Positions 34,420 through 43,716 of a stretch of DNA of 64,000 nt are shown here, in pieces. The notes below the pieces were generated by a model. It saw nothing but the letters and a program-made list of their open reading frames with translations. It was not told the DNA's origin and did no database searches. The first letter of the stretch is position 1, and each line of letters starts with the position of its first letter. This DNA comes from Aliamphritea ceti (GTDB lineage Bacteria > Pseudomonadota > Gammaproteobacteria > Pseudomonadales > Balneatricaceae): assembly GCF_024347215.1 (NCBI RefSeq), contig NZ_AP025282.1, positions 4,030,001-4,094,000 of the forward strand. Reading direction: 5' to 3'. Position numbers and translations under genes: made by a program.

Positions 34420-37400
34420 TCACAACCTAAAGCTGTCACTGTTACCGCCTGAAAGATTTGCACCAATAGCAACATCTGTCGCTTCAGTCTGAATCGGCAG
34501 ATACTGCGTATAGGTGTATGTATCCATGTCGTCATTCACTTGTAGCGTAAATACAACTGTATTATCAGCAAGTACACCGGTAATAGTTTGTGTCTGGCTA
34601 TTATGAATATAACCAATCGGCTCATCATTCGCGTACAAAGTAGTACTTGGCGTAAATTCACCCCAAATAAAAGTTTGTGGTGTATCAGCTGAAGGATCGA
34701 TACTCAGGGTGCCAACTACCGTAGTCTCGCCATTAATTCCCATACCATCAGCAAGCGCAATAACTTCAGGAACATCATCATTTTGTGTGATAACAATAAA
34801 ACCCGGATCTGAAACAGAACCATCTGAATCTTTTGCCGTCACTTCAAAAGAAGTCATGGTCTGATCACTATTGGGCGCATGGGACACTGCAGTTACCAAG
34901 CTATAACTGTAATTAATGGTGCCAGTATTAGCATCATACCCAGTGATGACCATTTCTTCGTTCGCATCACTAAATACTGTCAACGGTGCTAGCTCTGTTG
35001 CAGCAAGTAAGTCTGCAACCAATAATATATTGCCGGCGATAGTCACTGATGCCAGCCCGTCCGGTGCATTCACTTTAAAGCTGCTGTTCGTCGTTTCACT
35101 ATCGTCCATATCTGACAGAATCCCGACGTCATATACCTCACCTTCACTACCAGTCATATCCAGTGTCACAGGCTCATCGACAGGTTGAATACTCAGAGTA
35201 ACCGTTGCGGTATTAGATTCCAGATTGCCGTCGCTAACGCTGTAGGTAAAGCTGGTTGGTGCGGGTTCAGAGCCGTCATGGTCATACGTGAAGCTGCCGT
35301 CTTCATTCAGCGTCAGGGTGCCGTCACCAATGCTAACCTGGGCTTCGCCTTGCTGATTAAACACCACTGGCTGGCCATTCACATCCATGATGGTCAGCGT
35401 GTCATTTTCAGGGTCAGAGTCGACACCGTCACCGGTGTTCTGGGTGATGATATTGCCCATCACCTGACCACCCTCATTGACGTTATAGTCGTTGTCAGTA
35501 GCAACCGGTGCGTCGTTCACCTGTTGAACACTCAAGGTAACAGTTGCGGTATTAGACTCTAAACTGCCGTCACTGACACTGTAGGTAAAGCTGGTTGGTG
35601 CGGGTTCAGAGCCGTCATGGTCATACGTGAAGCTGCCGTCTTCGTTCAGGGTTAGTGTGCCGTCACCAATGCTAATCTGGGCTTCGCCCTGCTGATTAAA
35701 CACCACTGGCTGGCCGTTCACATCCATGATGGTCAGCGTGTCATTCTCAGGATCAGAGTCGACACCGTCACCGGTGTTCTGGGTGATGATATTGCCCATC
35801 ACCTGACCGCCCTCATTGACGTTGTAGTCATTATCAGTAGCGACCGGCGCATCGTTCACCTGCTGAACGCTCAGGGTTACGGTTGCGGTATTAGACTCTA
35901 AATTGCCGTCGCTGACACTGTAGGTAAAGCTGGTGGGTGCGGGTTCAGACCCGTCATGGTCATACGTGAAGCTGCCGTCTTCATTCAGGGTCAGAGTGCC
36001 ATCACCAATGCTAACCTGAGCTTCGCCCTGCTGATTAAACACCACTGGCTGGCCGTTCACATCCATGATGGTCAGCGTGTCATTTTCAGGATCAGAGTCG
36101 ACACCGTCACCGGTGTTCTGGGTGATGATATTGCCCATCACCTGACCACCCTCATTGACGTTGTAGTCATTATCAGTAGCAACCGGTGCGTCGTTCACTT
36201 GCTGAACGCTCAAAGTAACAGTTGCAGTATTAGACTCTAAATTGCCGTCGCTGACACTGTAGGTAAAGCTGGTGGGTGCGGGTTCAGAGCCGTCGTGGTC
36301 ATACGTGAAACTGCCGTCTTCGCTCAAGGTCAGGGTGCCATCACCAATGCTAACCTGGGCTTCGCCCTGCTGATTAAACACCACTGGCTGGCCATTCACA
36401 TCCATAATGGTCAGCGTGTCATTCTCAGGGTCAGAGTCGACACCGTCACCGGTGTTCTGGGTGATGATATTGCCCATCACCTGACCACCCTCATTGACGT
36501 TGTAGTCATTATCAGTAGCAACCGGTGCGTCGTTCACTTGCTGAACGCTCAAAGTAACAGTTGCAGTATTAGACTCTAAATTGCCGTCGCTGACACTGTA
36601 GGTAAAGCTGGTGGGTGCGGGTTCAGAGCCGTCGTGGTCATACGTGAAACTGCCGTCTTCGCTCAAGGTCAGGGTGCCATCACCAATGCTAACCTGGGCT
36701 TCGCCCTGCTGATTAAACACCACTGGCTGGCCATTCACATCCATAATGGTCAGCGTGTCATTCTCAGGGTCAGAGTCGACACCGTCACCGGTGTTCTGAG
36801 TGATGATATTGCCCATCACCTGACCACCCTCATTGACGTTGTAGTCATTATCAGTAGCAACCGGTGCGTCGTTCACTTGCTGAACGCTCAAAGTAACAGT
36901 TGCAGTATTAGACTCTAAATTGCCGTCGCTGACACTGTAGGTAAAGCTGGTGGGTGCGGGTTCAGAGCCGTCGTGGTCATACGTGAAACTGCCGTCTTCA
37001 TTCAGGGTCAGAGTGCCATCACCAATGCTAACCTGGGCTTCGCCCTGCTGATTAAACACCACTGGCTGGCCATTCACATCCATAATGGTCAGCGTGTCAT
37101 TCTCAGGGTCAGAATCGACACCGTCACCGGTGTTCTGGGTGATGATGTTACCCATCACCTGGCCACCTTCATTGACGTTATACTCGTTGTCGGTAGCGAC
37201 CGGCGCATCGTTCACCTGCTGAACGCTCAGGGTAACGGTTGCGGTATTAGACTCTAAACTGCCGTCGCTAACGCTGTAAGTAAAGCTGGTGGGTGCGGGT
37301 TCAGAGCCGTCGTGGTCATACGTGAAGCTGCCGTCTTCATTCAGGGTCAGAGTGCCATCACCAATGCTAACCTGGGCTTCGCCCTGCTGATTAAACACCA

Positions 37401-39012
37401 CTGGCTGGCTGTTCACATCCATGATGGTCAGCGTGTCATTCTCAGGATCAGAGTCGACACCGTCACCGGTGTTCTGGGTGATGATATTGCCCATCACCTG
37501 ACCGCCCTCATTGACGTTGTAGTCATTATCAGTAGCAACCGGTGCGTCGTTCACTTGCTGAACGCTCAAAGTAACAGTTGCAGTATTAGACTCTAAATTG
37601 CCGTCGCTGACACTGTAGGTAAAGCTCGTTGGTGCGGGTTCAGACCCGTCGTGGTCATACGTGAAGCTGCCGTCTTCATTCAGCGTCAGGGTGCCGTCAC
37701 CAATGCTAACCTGGGCTTCGCCCTGCTGATTAAACACCACTGGCTGGCCATTCACATCCATGATGGTCAGCGTGTCATTCTCAGGATCAGAGTCGACACC
37801 GTCACCGGTATTCTGGGTGATGATATTGCCCATCACCTGACCGCCCTCATTGACGTTGTAGTCATTATCAGTAGCGACCGGCGCATCGTTTACCTGCTGA
37901 ACATTCAATGTCACAACTGCAGAATTTGATTCAAGATCGCCATCAGTGACGGTATAGGTAAAGCTGGTTTCTTCTGGTTCTTCACCGTTATGCTGATAGG
38001 TGTAACTACCGTCTTTATTAATGGTCAGGGTTCCATCGCCAATTGCAATCTGCGCTTCACCTTGCTGATCAAACACCACTGGCTGACCGTTGATAGTGGC
38101 GATCATCAGAGGATCGTTGTCAATATCGCTGTCGGCACCATCACCGGTATCATCTGAAATAATATTACCGGATACCTGTCCCCCTTCATTAACGTCGTAA
38201 TCGTTATCGGTGGCAACCGGTGCATCGTTTACGGGATTCACCGTTATGCTTACAGTTGCCGGATCCGAGGTATTTCCAGCTTCATCTGAAACTATGTATT
38301 CGAACGTATCCGGACCGTTATAATTTTCATTTGGCGTATAAGTTACAGCACCGCTTACTGGGTCAACACTGATAACACCATTACTCGGCGGGCTAATTAT
38401 TGTGACTGTGGTTGGATCAAGATCACCATCAGGGTCAGAATCATTGCCCAGAATATTGATGATAACTGAGCTGTCCTCATCGAGGCTGATGGCATCATCA
38501 ACAGCAACAGGTGACTGGGCCTCATCCACAGGTAACAAATCAGGAGAGATAAATGGAGAATCACTGGCACTGAATGTCTGACCACCAAAAGAAGAAGGAG
38601 ATGTCGTCTCAACTATGCGGGTGAGTACTACAAAGTCGTGGCCTTCACCACCGTTAGGACCAGCACCACCAGCGGCAGGTGCAGGTAATACATCAGTTGG
38701 ATCCTGCCCAGCCTCAATAGCAGCTAAAACAGCAGCGACTGACTCGTCGCTAATCGATTCAGCCTCAGCAAGGTTTTCTTCTTCACCGCTCACCATGCTG
38801 TCAGTGATAGCCACTTCAACCGGCTGATCAAAAGACATATATGTGCCATCAGTCATTGCCAGCTGCACAAATGCACCTTCTGAAGGTACCAGAACATCAC
38901 CTTCGATAAGTTCATCACCAACCTGAAGCTGTCTTAATTCTCCGTCACTGTTACGCGCAAACACGACACCAGACATTGCTGCCACTGTTGCGATGGGAGT
39001 ATTCGAAGCCAT
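34420..39012 (-). CDS. LapA-type giant adhesin: retention module and repeats, ending at a premature TGA
   Basis: This 1530-residue ORF begins with a LapA retention module (residues about 1-112). A LapG-type site PAAGG follows (Ala113-Ala114), then GEGHDFVVLTRIVE, typical just after the site. A cadherin/VCBS-like domain (about 165-265) precedes nine tandem 113-residue repeats and two further immunoglobulin-like domains. It ends SGGNSDSFRL followed by TGA, with no RTX or secretion signal. In frame after the TGA, the missing C-terminal part continues to 33376, giving a putative full-length protein of 1878 residues. As read, the product would not be secreted by the type I system. Confidence 0.88.
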   Translation of the reverse strand: MASNTPIATVAAMSGVVFARNSDGELRQLQVGDELIEGDVLVPSEGAFVQLAMTDGTYMSFDQPVEVAITDSMVSGEEENLAEAESISDESVAAVLAAIEAGQDPTDVLPAPAAGGAGPNGGEGHDFVVLTRIVETTSPSSFGGQTFSASDSPFISPDLLPVDEAQSPVAVDDAISLDEDSSVIINILGNDSDPDGDLDPTTVTIISPPSNGVISVDPVSGAVTYTPNENYNGPDTFEYIVSDEAGNTSDPATVSITVNPVNDAPVATDNDYDVNEGGQVSGNIISDDTGDGADSDIDNDPLMIATINGQPVVFDQQGEAQIAIGDGTLTINKDGSYTYQHNGEEPEETSFTYTVTDGDLESNSAVVTLNVQQVNDAPVATDNDYNVNEGGQVMGNIITQNTGDGVDSDPENDTLTIMDVNGQPVVFNQQGEAQVSIGDGTLTLNEDGSFTYDHDGSEPAPTSFTYSVSDGNLESNTATVTLSVQQVNDAPVATDNDYNVNEGGQVMGNIITQNTGDGVDSDPENDTLTIMDVNSQPVVFNQQGEAQVSIGDGTLTLNEDGSFTYDHDGSEPAPTSFTYSVSDGSLESNTATVTLSVQQVNDAPVATDNEYNVNEGGQVMGNIITQNTGDGVDSDPENDTLTIMDVNGQPVVFNQQGEAQVSIGDGTLTLNEDGSFTYDHDGSEPAPTSFTYSVSDGNLESNTATVTLSVQQVNDAPVATDNDYNVNEGGQVMGNIITQNTGDGVDSDPENDTLTIMDVNGQPVVFNQQGEAQVSIGDGTLTLSEDGSFTYDHDGSEPAPTSFTYSVSDGNLESNTATVTLSVQQVNDAPVATDNDYNVNEGGQVMGNIITQNTGDGVDSDPENDTLTIMDVNGQPVVFNQQGEAQVSIGDGTLTLSEDGSFTYDHDGSEPAPTSFTYSVSDGNLESNTATVTLSVQQVNDAPVATDNDYNVNEGGQVMGNIITQNTGDGVDSDPENDTLTIMDVNGQPVVFNQQGEAQVSIGDGTLTLNEDGSFTYDHDGSEPAPTSFTYSVSDGNLESNTATVTLSVQQVNDAPVATDNDYNVNEGGQVMGNIITQNTGDGVDSDPENDTLTIMDVNGQPVVFNQQGEAQISIGDGTLTLNEDGSFTYDHDGSEPAPTSFTYSVSDGSLESNTATVTLSVQQVNDAPVATDNDYNVNEGGQVMGNIITQNTGDGVDSDPENDTLTIMDVNGQPVVFNQQGEAQVSIGDGTLTLNEDGSFTYDHDGSEPAPTSFTYSVSDGNLESNTATVTLSIQPVDEPVTLDMTGSEGEVYDVGILSDMDDSETTNSSFKVNAPDGLASVTIAGNILLVADLLAATELAPLTVFSDANEEMVITGYDANTGTINYSYSLVTAVSHAPNSDQTMTSFEVTAKDSDGSVSDPGFIVITQNDDVPEVIALADGMGINGETTVVGTLSIDPSADTPQTFIWGEFTPSTTLYANDEPIGYIHNSQTQTITGVLADNTVVFTLQVNDDMDTYTYTQYLPIQTEATDVAIGANLSGGNSDSFRL
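35175..38240 (-). repeat. nine tandem 339-bp (113-residue) repeats inside the adhesin gene
   Basis: Each unit encodes NDAPVATDNDYNVNEGGQV and continues through GDGTLTLNEDGSFTYDHDG to the next NDAPVAT. The first unit (about 37900-38240) is divergent. The other eight are almost identical at the DNA level, with a few shared variants (for example SEDGSF in the fifth and sixth, NDAPVATDNEY in the fourth), which points to recent unequal recombination or gene conversion. Such repeats extend the adhesin from the cell surface. Confidence 0.95.
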
Positions 39013-39113
39013 GATACCTCTCCCTTTTAACCATAAATAAATAATCAGGGTTAATAAGGTTAGGTGTTGAAAGGATGTTTAGACCTGTACCTGAAGTACA
39101 ATATGAGCGATTT

Positions 39114-39734
39114 TCATACAGCAAAAACTTCATGTTCATTGAGTAAAAGCACAAGATGTACTCTGTCACGTGCTCCAGACTTAGCAAATATAGATGATAC
39201 ATGTGCTTTGACAGTCCGCTCAGTGACCCCTAATGAACCAGCAATTTCTTTATTGGACGCTCCCTGTGCAATAAGCTGAGCAACCATTTGTTCCCGCGCT
39301 GTAAGCTCATCGAAAAATACCGCACCTTCGCAGCTTTCAACTTGCATATAGCGGGAGCTAACCTTTAACACTTTACCGATAAACTCAGCACCTACCCAAT
39401 ATCCTCCATGCTCTACAACCAGGGCAATTTCTCTGAGTAAGGTTGCAGCGGCAAGCACATGACTATAGCCAGCACTGCCGGAGCGAAACACCATCATAGC
39501 CTCATCATCATTCGGTAAATTTGAAAGCACCACTACCGGTGTACGTAACTCCTGAGCAGCGTGCAGCCAAAGCGTTTTTTCTACCGGCTCAAGGGAGGTA
39601 AAGTCCAGCCATATAAGACCTGAGCCATAATGTACCCGCTGTGCTTCCTGAGGCGTTCTCACCGTCAGTGCATCTGGAAATGCTTCATGCCACCGAACTG
39701 GCGAGAGCTTTTTTTTACTGACGAACACATGCAT
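39114..39734 (-). CDS. LuxR-type transcriptional regulator with degenerate receiver
   Basis: This is a 206-residue protein. The C-terminal LuxR helix-turn-helix is clear (ELTAREQMVAQLIAQGASNK, SLGVTERTVKAHVSSIFAKS). The N-terminal part is a receiver-like fold with Asp44 in GLIWLDFTSLEP and a conserved Ser in VVVLSN, but the usual GYLxK lysine is absent (GYSHVLAA). It lies between the adaptor gene (3 bp gap) and the adhesin (101 bp gap), so it is a likely operon-encoded regulator of adhesin or pilus expression. Confidence 0.82.
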   Translation of the reverse strand: MHVFVSKKKLSPVRWHEAFPDALTVRTPQEAQRVHYGSGLIWLDFTSLEPVEKTLWLHAAQELRTPVVVLSNLPNDDEAMMVFRSGSAGYSHVLAAATLLREIALVVEHGGYWVGAEFIGKVLKVSSRYMQVESCEGAVFFDELTAREQMVAQLIAQGASNKEIAGSLGVTERTVKAHVSSIFAKSGARDRVHLVLLLNEHEVFAV

Positions 39735-39737
39735 GGT

Positions 39738-41141
39738 TCATCGCTCCGTTAACGCATATTGCCGGGCCCGGAATACAGGCTTAAGCATGTAATGCAGAAT
39801 GCTTTTCTTACCTGTCAGAATATCCACTTCGGCCACCATTCCGGGAATTATGGGTTTTCCCTTTCCCATATTTGATTCTAAGGTTTTTACTCTGACAATA
39901 TAGAACGGCGTGCCATTTTCATCGACTACAGTATCCGCACTGATGTGCTCAACCGTCGCCTTCAAGCCGCCATAAACTATAAAATCATAGGCGGTAAACT
40001 TAACTAATGCCTCCTGACCCGGCCGCAAAAATGCGATATCACGGGGATTAATCTTTGCCTCAAGTAATAAAGCATCATCTAAAGGGACGATTTCTATTAT
40101 TTCTCTACCTGGTAAAATCACTCCGCCAATAGTATTAAAAAACAGTTGCTTAACTGTCCCCCGAACAGGAGATACAACCGCTGTTTGCTCAACCCGGTCA
40201 AGTAATCCCCGACTACTTTCGGTAAGCGTATTTATACGCGATGTAGTACTGGATAATTCCTCACGAATATCATTTTTAAATTCTAAGGCAACTTCGCTAA
40301 TCCTATTCTCAGCCTCAGCAATAGTCGCCAGAATACGTTGCATCCTGGCCGCAACCTGAGCGCGTTCTCCGCTGAGACGGGATACTTCTCGACGTAAGCG
40401 CAGCACTTCTATTTCAGATACAGCGCCCGAAGACAACAAGGGTGCACTCACCTCCAGCTCATGAGCGGCAAAACTGTAGCTACGGTCTAACTGAGACTTC
40501 TGCGCCCGCGCTTCCACTAGCTCCTGACGTCGCTGGTCCAGTTGCTGCCGGGCAATACTCCTGGCCGCCTCTAATTCTTCCATACTGGAACTAAACAATG
40601 CCATTTCCTGTTCGACCACTTCAGGAACAGATTCCGCCATATCATTCGTTGGATAAAAAGGTACTTCTTCAGCCACAGACTGCAGACGCTCAGCTTTAAC
40701 CTGAAGAGAAACTAGCTCGGCACGGTTCTCCCGAAATGAAGCAACAGAACGTGTAGCATCCAGTTTTACCAATAACTGACCAGGTTCAACCGCATCCCCT
40801 TCTGACACGGCCAGTTCAGTTACCACACCGCCATCCTGAGACTGAATAATCTGCACCTGACGAGATGGAATTACTTTAGCTTCACCACGGGTTACTTCAT
40901 CTATCTCTGCATACGCGGACCAGGCAATCAAACCCATCACTACCAAGATAATCACATATAACAATTTACGGGTTTTAACCGGATCCTGCTCCAGCATGGC
41001 TCTGTCGGCATCTTCCAACCAATTGAGATTGTCCGGTTCATCTACTGGAATCCAGTGTTCGAATGCCCGGTCCATAAGCCGCCGTCCAGGCGACTGCTTA
41101 GTCTCATTGTTTAACGGAGGAATAGGCGCTGAACCATTCAT
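39738..41141 (-). CDS. lapC: type I secretion membrane-fusion protein (LapC/HlyD family)
   Basis: This is a 467-residue periplasmic adaptor. An N-terminal cytoplasmic segment (about 1-58) precedes one membrane helix (KLLYVIILVVMGLIAWSAYA). A lipoyl/biotinyl-like half follows (VIQSQDGGVVTELAVSEGDAVEPGQ-type motif in part), then long coiled coils (about 130-310) and a beta-barrel domain with VSPVRGTVKQLFFNTIGGV. It would link the ABC protein to the TolC-OmpA channel. Its start overlaps the end of lapB by 4 bp. Confidence 0.92.
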   Translation of the reverse strand: MNGSAPIPPLNNETKQSPGRRLMDRAFEHWIPVDEPDNLNWLEDADRAMLEQDPVKTRKLLYVIILVVMGLIAWSAYAEIDEVTRGEAKVIPSRQVQIIQSQDGGVVTELAVSEGDAVEPGQLLVKLDATRSVASFRENRAELVSLQVKAERLQSVAEEVPFYPTNDMAESVPEVVEQEMALFSSSMEELEAARSIARQQLDQRRQELVEARAQKSQLDRSYSFAAHELEVSAPLLSSGAVSEIEVLRLRREVSRLSGERAQVAARMQRILATIAEAENRISEVALEFKNDIREELSSTTSRINTLTESSRGLLDRVEQTAVVSPVRGTVKQLFFNTIGGVILPGREIIEIVPLDDALLLEAKINPRDIAFLRPGQEALVKFTAYDFIVYGGLKATVEHISADTVVDENGTPFYIVRVKTLESNMGKGKPIIPGMVAEVDILTGKKSILHYMLKPVFRARQYALTER

Positions 41142-43267
41142 ATCGCCCTCCCGATCCTGCCTTTACGTAACGCTTCAACTACCTGATCCCGGGGACCATC
41201 AGCAACAATCTTGCCGCTATCCAGCACAATAATTCGATCAACTAACTCCAGCAAAGCAGTATGATGGGTGATAACCACCATTGTTTTACCTACCGCATAA
41301 TCACGTAGATTATTCAGTATTGCCGCCTCAGATGCATGATCCATAGAACCTGTCACTTCATCTAATAGCAGTAACGGCGGCTCATGAATAATTGAACGGG
41401 CAAGCGCCACAGCTTTACGCTGACCACCGGATAAGAATTCTCCGCGCTCTCCCACGTTCATGTCATAGCCCTGGGGATGCGCATTTATAAAATCGTATAA
41501 TTCAGCGACTTTAACTGCCCGTTGAATAGCCTCCTCACTCGCCATAGGATCAGCAAAAGTCAGGTTATCCCGCAGCGTGCCATAAAAGAGTGTTGCGTCC
41601 TGCGGGACAAAGCCGACCTGATGACGTAATTCCGCGGGATCCAGCTGTCGTACATCAATACCATCAACAAGAATTGCGCCTTCTTTAACCTGATAAAGAC
41701 TGACAATTAAGCGCTGCAATGTTGTTTTACCAGAACCAACCCGCCCCAGAATCGCTACATGCTCGCCGGCCTTAATCCGAAAAGAAATATCCCTTAGCGC
41801 CTGAACTTCTGCACCCGGGTACGTAAAGCTCACTTTACGAAATTCTATTTCTCCCTGAAGAGAACCCCGGTTAAAAAAGTTTTGTTCCGCCGGACGTTCA
41901 ACCGGCTGCTCCATAATTGCGTTCAAAGCTGTTAAAGCTGTCCGCGCATTATGGTACTGAGTTAAAAGCGATGCCGCCTGACCGAGCGGTGCCATCGCCC
42001 GGTTGGCAAGCATCATAGTGGCAATAAGTCCCCCGAGACTTAATTCACCTTCCGAAATCAAATACACACCTATAACTATTACACTCACGCTCACTAATTG
42101 CTGAATCCACATAGCAAAATTCAGGTTACTGGTCGCCAGCAATCGCAGTTGCACGCCCACCCGATCAAGATAAGCAGCAGCTTTTTCCCAGCGACGCTGC
42201 ATGACACCTTCTGCGGTTAAAATCTTTAACGTATCGAGACCAATAAGACTCTCGATCAAAACCGAATTACGCATTGAACTTGCCTGATACATACTTTCAG
42301 TCAGTGCTTTCATTTTGCCCTTAGTTGTCAGGGCATAGCACAGAATAAGAAACACACCGATAAGCGAAGGCAACATCATCACTGGTGATATCCAGCCCAG
42401 CACAAGAATAAAAATCAGAGTAAACGGCAGATCAATTAAAGCGGTAAGGGAAGCTGACGTAATGAAATCTCGTACTGTTTCAAAAGAACGTAAATTGGCA
42501 GCAAAAGCACCTACAGACAGTGGTCTGTACTCCATTTTCAACCCTAACACCTGCTGCATAATGCGCACTGACAAAAGGATATCGACCCGTTTCCCTGCCA
42601 GATCCAGAAAGTAGCCCCGCATTGTACGTAGTAACAAATCGGCAATAAGTACGATACCTATCCCAAACGCCAGTACCCAGAGAGTTTCAAATGCGTGATT
42701 AGGTACAACCCTGTCATATACGTTCATCGTAAATAGAGGGAGCGCCAGCGCAAATACATTGATAAACAACGCCGCCAGCAAAACATCCCTATACAGGCTT
42801 AAGTTTTCAAGCATTGCCCCCCAAAACCAATGAGACGGTTTTTGCTTGGTTATCTCCGGTGCCCGTGCATCAAAATTCAGTTTAGGCCGGGCATAAATAA
42901 CAGCTCCGGAATAGCGTTTATCCAGCTTCTCTGCCGGCACTTCCATCACACTTTCCGGAAATTCCGGATAGATAACCTGAGCAGATTGTTTATTCCTGCT
43001 CCACGACATCAACACGCAAGCCTCATCACCTTCCAATATTAAAACAGCAGGCAAAGCTCGATTCTTAAGTGTTTCTAAAGGTTTTTTTAGAATTTTACTG
43101 ACAAAGCCAGCGCGGGCTGCAGCACGAGAAAATAAAGATGGAGTAAGATGTTGTTTTTCAAGAGGCAATCCAGCAACAAGCGTATCTCTATTGAGACTAT
43201 TCCCATGAAAGGAACTCAACACTAAAAGACACTCAAGCAGGTGATCAATACCTGTCGCTGTGCGCAT
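41138..43267 (-). CDS. lapB: type I secretion ABC transporter (LapB family)
   Basis: This is a protein of about 709 residues. The N-terminal region (about 1-130) is a C39-like domain without an evident catalytic Cys. A six-helix transmembrane domain (about 150-430) and an ATPase domain follow, with Walker A GRVGSGKTT, signature LSGGQRKAVALARSI and Walker B LLLLDEVTGSMD. The ATG at 43267 is preceded by a strong GGGGGG site, so it is preferred over one eight codons upstream. It drives export of the LapA-type adhesin. The C39-like domain is usual in LapB and does not cleave. Confidence 0.93.
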   Translation of the reverse strand: MRTATGIDHLLECLLVLSSFHGNSLNRDTLVAGLPLEKQHLTPSLFSRAAARAGFVSKILKKPLETLKNRALPAVLILEGDEACVLMSWSRNKQSAQVIYPEFPESVMEVPAEKLDKRYSGAVIYARPKLNFDARAPEITKQKPSHWFWGAMLENLSLYRDVLLAALFINVFALALPLFTMNVYDRVVPNHAFETLWVLAFGIGIVLIADLLLRTMRGYFLDLAGKRVDILLSVRIMQQVLGLKMEYRPLSVGAFAANLRSFETVRDFITSASLTALIDLPFTLIFILVLGWISPVMMLPSLIGVFLILCYALTTKGKMKALTESMYQASSMRNSVLIESLIGLDTLKILTAEGVMQRRWEKAAAYLDRVGVQLRLLATSNLNFAMWIQQLVSVSVIVIGVYLISEGELSLGGLIATMMLANRAMAPLGQAASLLTQYHNARTALTALNAIMEQPVERPAEQNFFNRGSLQGEIEFRKVSFTYPGAEVQALRDISFRIKAGEHVAILGRVGSGKTTLQRLIVSLYQVKEGAILVDGIDVRQLDPAELRHQVGFVPQDATLFYGTLRDNLTFADPMASEEAIQRAVKVAELYDFINAHPQGYDMNVGERGEFLSGGQRKAVALARSIIHEPPLLLLDEVTGSMDHASEAAILNNLRDYAVGKTMVVITHHTALLELVDRIIVLDSGKIVADGPRDQVVEALRKGRIGRAI

Positions 43268-43716
43268 ATCCCCCCCTGTTTCAAACGTCACAGAAGCGCT
43301 ACTTAACAGTAGAGCAGTCTATACAATCTAGTCGAATCTGGTGAAATCTATAAACTTTGAAGCACATTTTTAATGTGTGCGTTTCTCTCGATGCAGTAAA
43401 TAACTGTGACCCGCGACCTGTAAAAACAGGCTCCGAAGGGCAAATAAGCCCCAGAAATTTATATATTATTAGCAATGTGTGAAGTGACAGTACCGTTTCC
43501 AGCCACAGATCTTAAAACGTCTCAAAATCAATAAAACTAAGAAACAGGCAGGGCTCTGCTCTTCTCAGCAAGAACCAATGACGAAATAGCCAAATTAAAC
43601 AAACACTGGAAAATTACCCGCTTTAAATCAGACCAACAGATACTCTTCCAAGCTATTCTGTTTCGAATATAGCCCGACAGCACCGCTTGCTAGTAATAAT
43701 CTGCTCAGCGACTACG
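43268..43716. promoter_or_regulatory. gap upstream of the lapB operon
   Basis: This 449-bp region precedes lapB (minus) and follows the VasI-like gene, also minus. It should hold the lapB operon promoter. I see no gene and no strong hairpin. Content is A/T-rich with scattered palindromes of no clear meaning. Confidence 0.35.

Noticed and set aside
35185..37929. Series of about 94-codon plus-strand ORFs repeating every 339 bp
   Set aside because: They are antisense shadows of the repeat region in the adhesin gene, with no ribosome sites or independent protein features.
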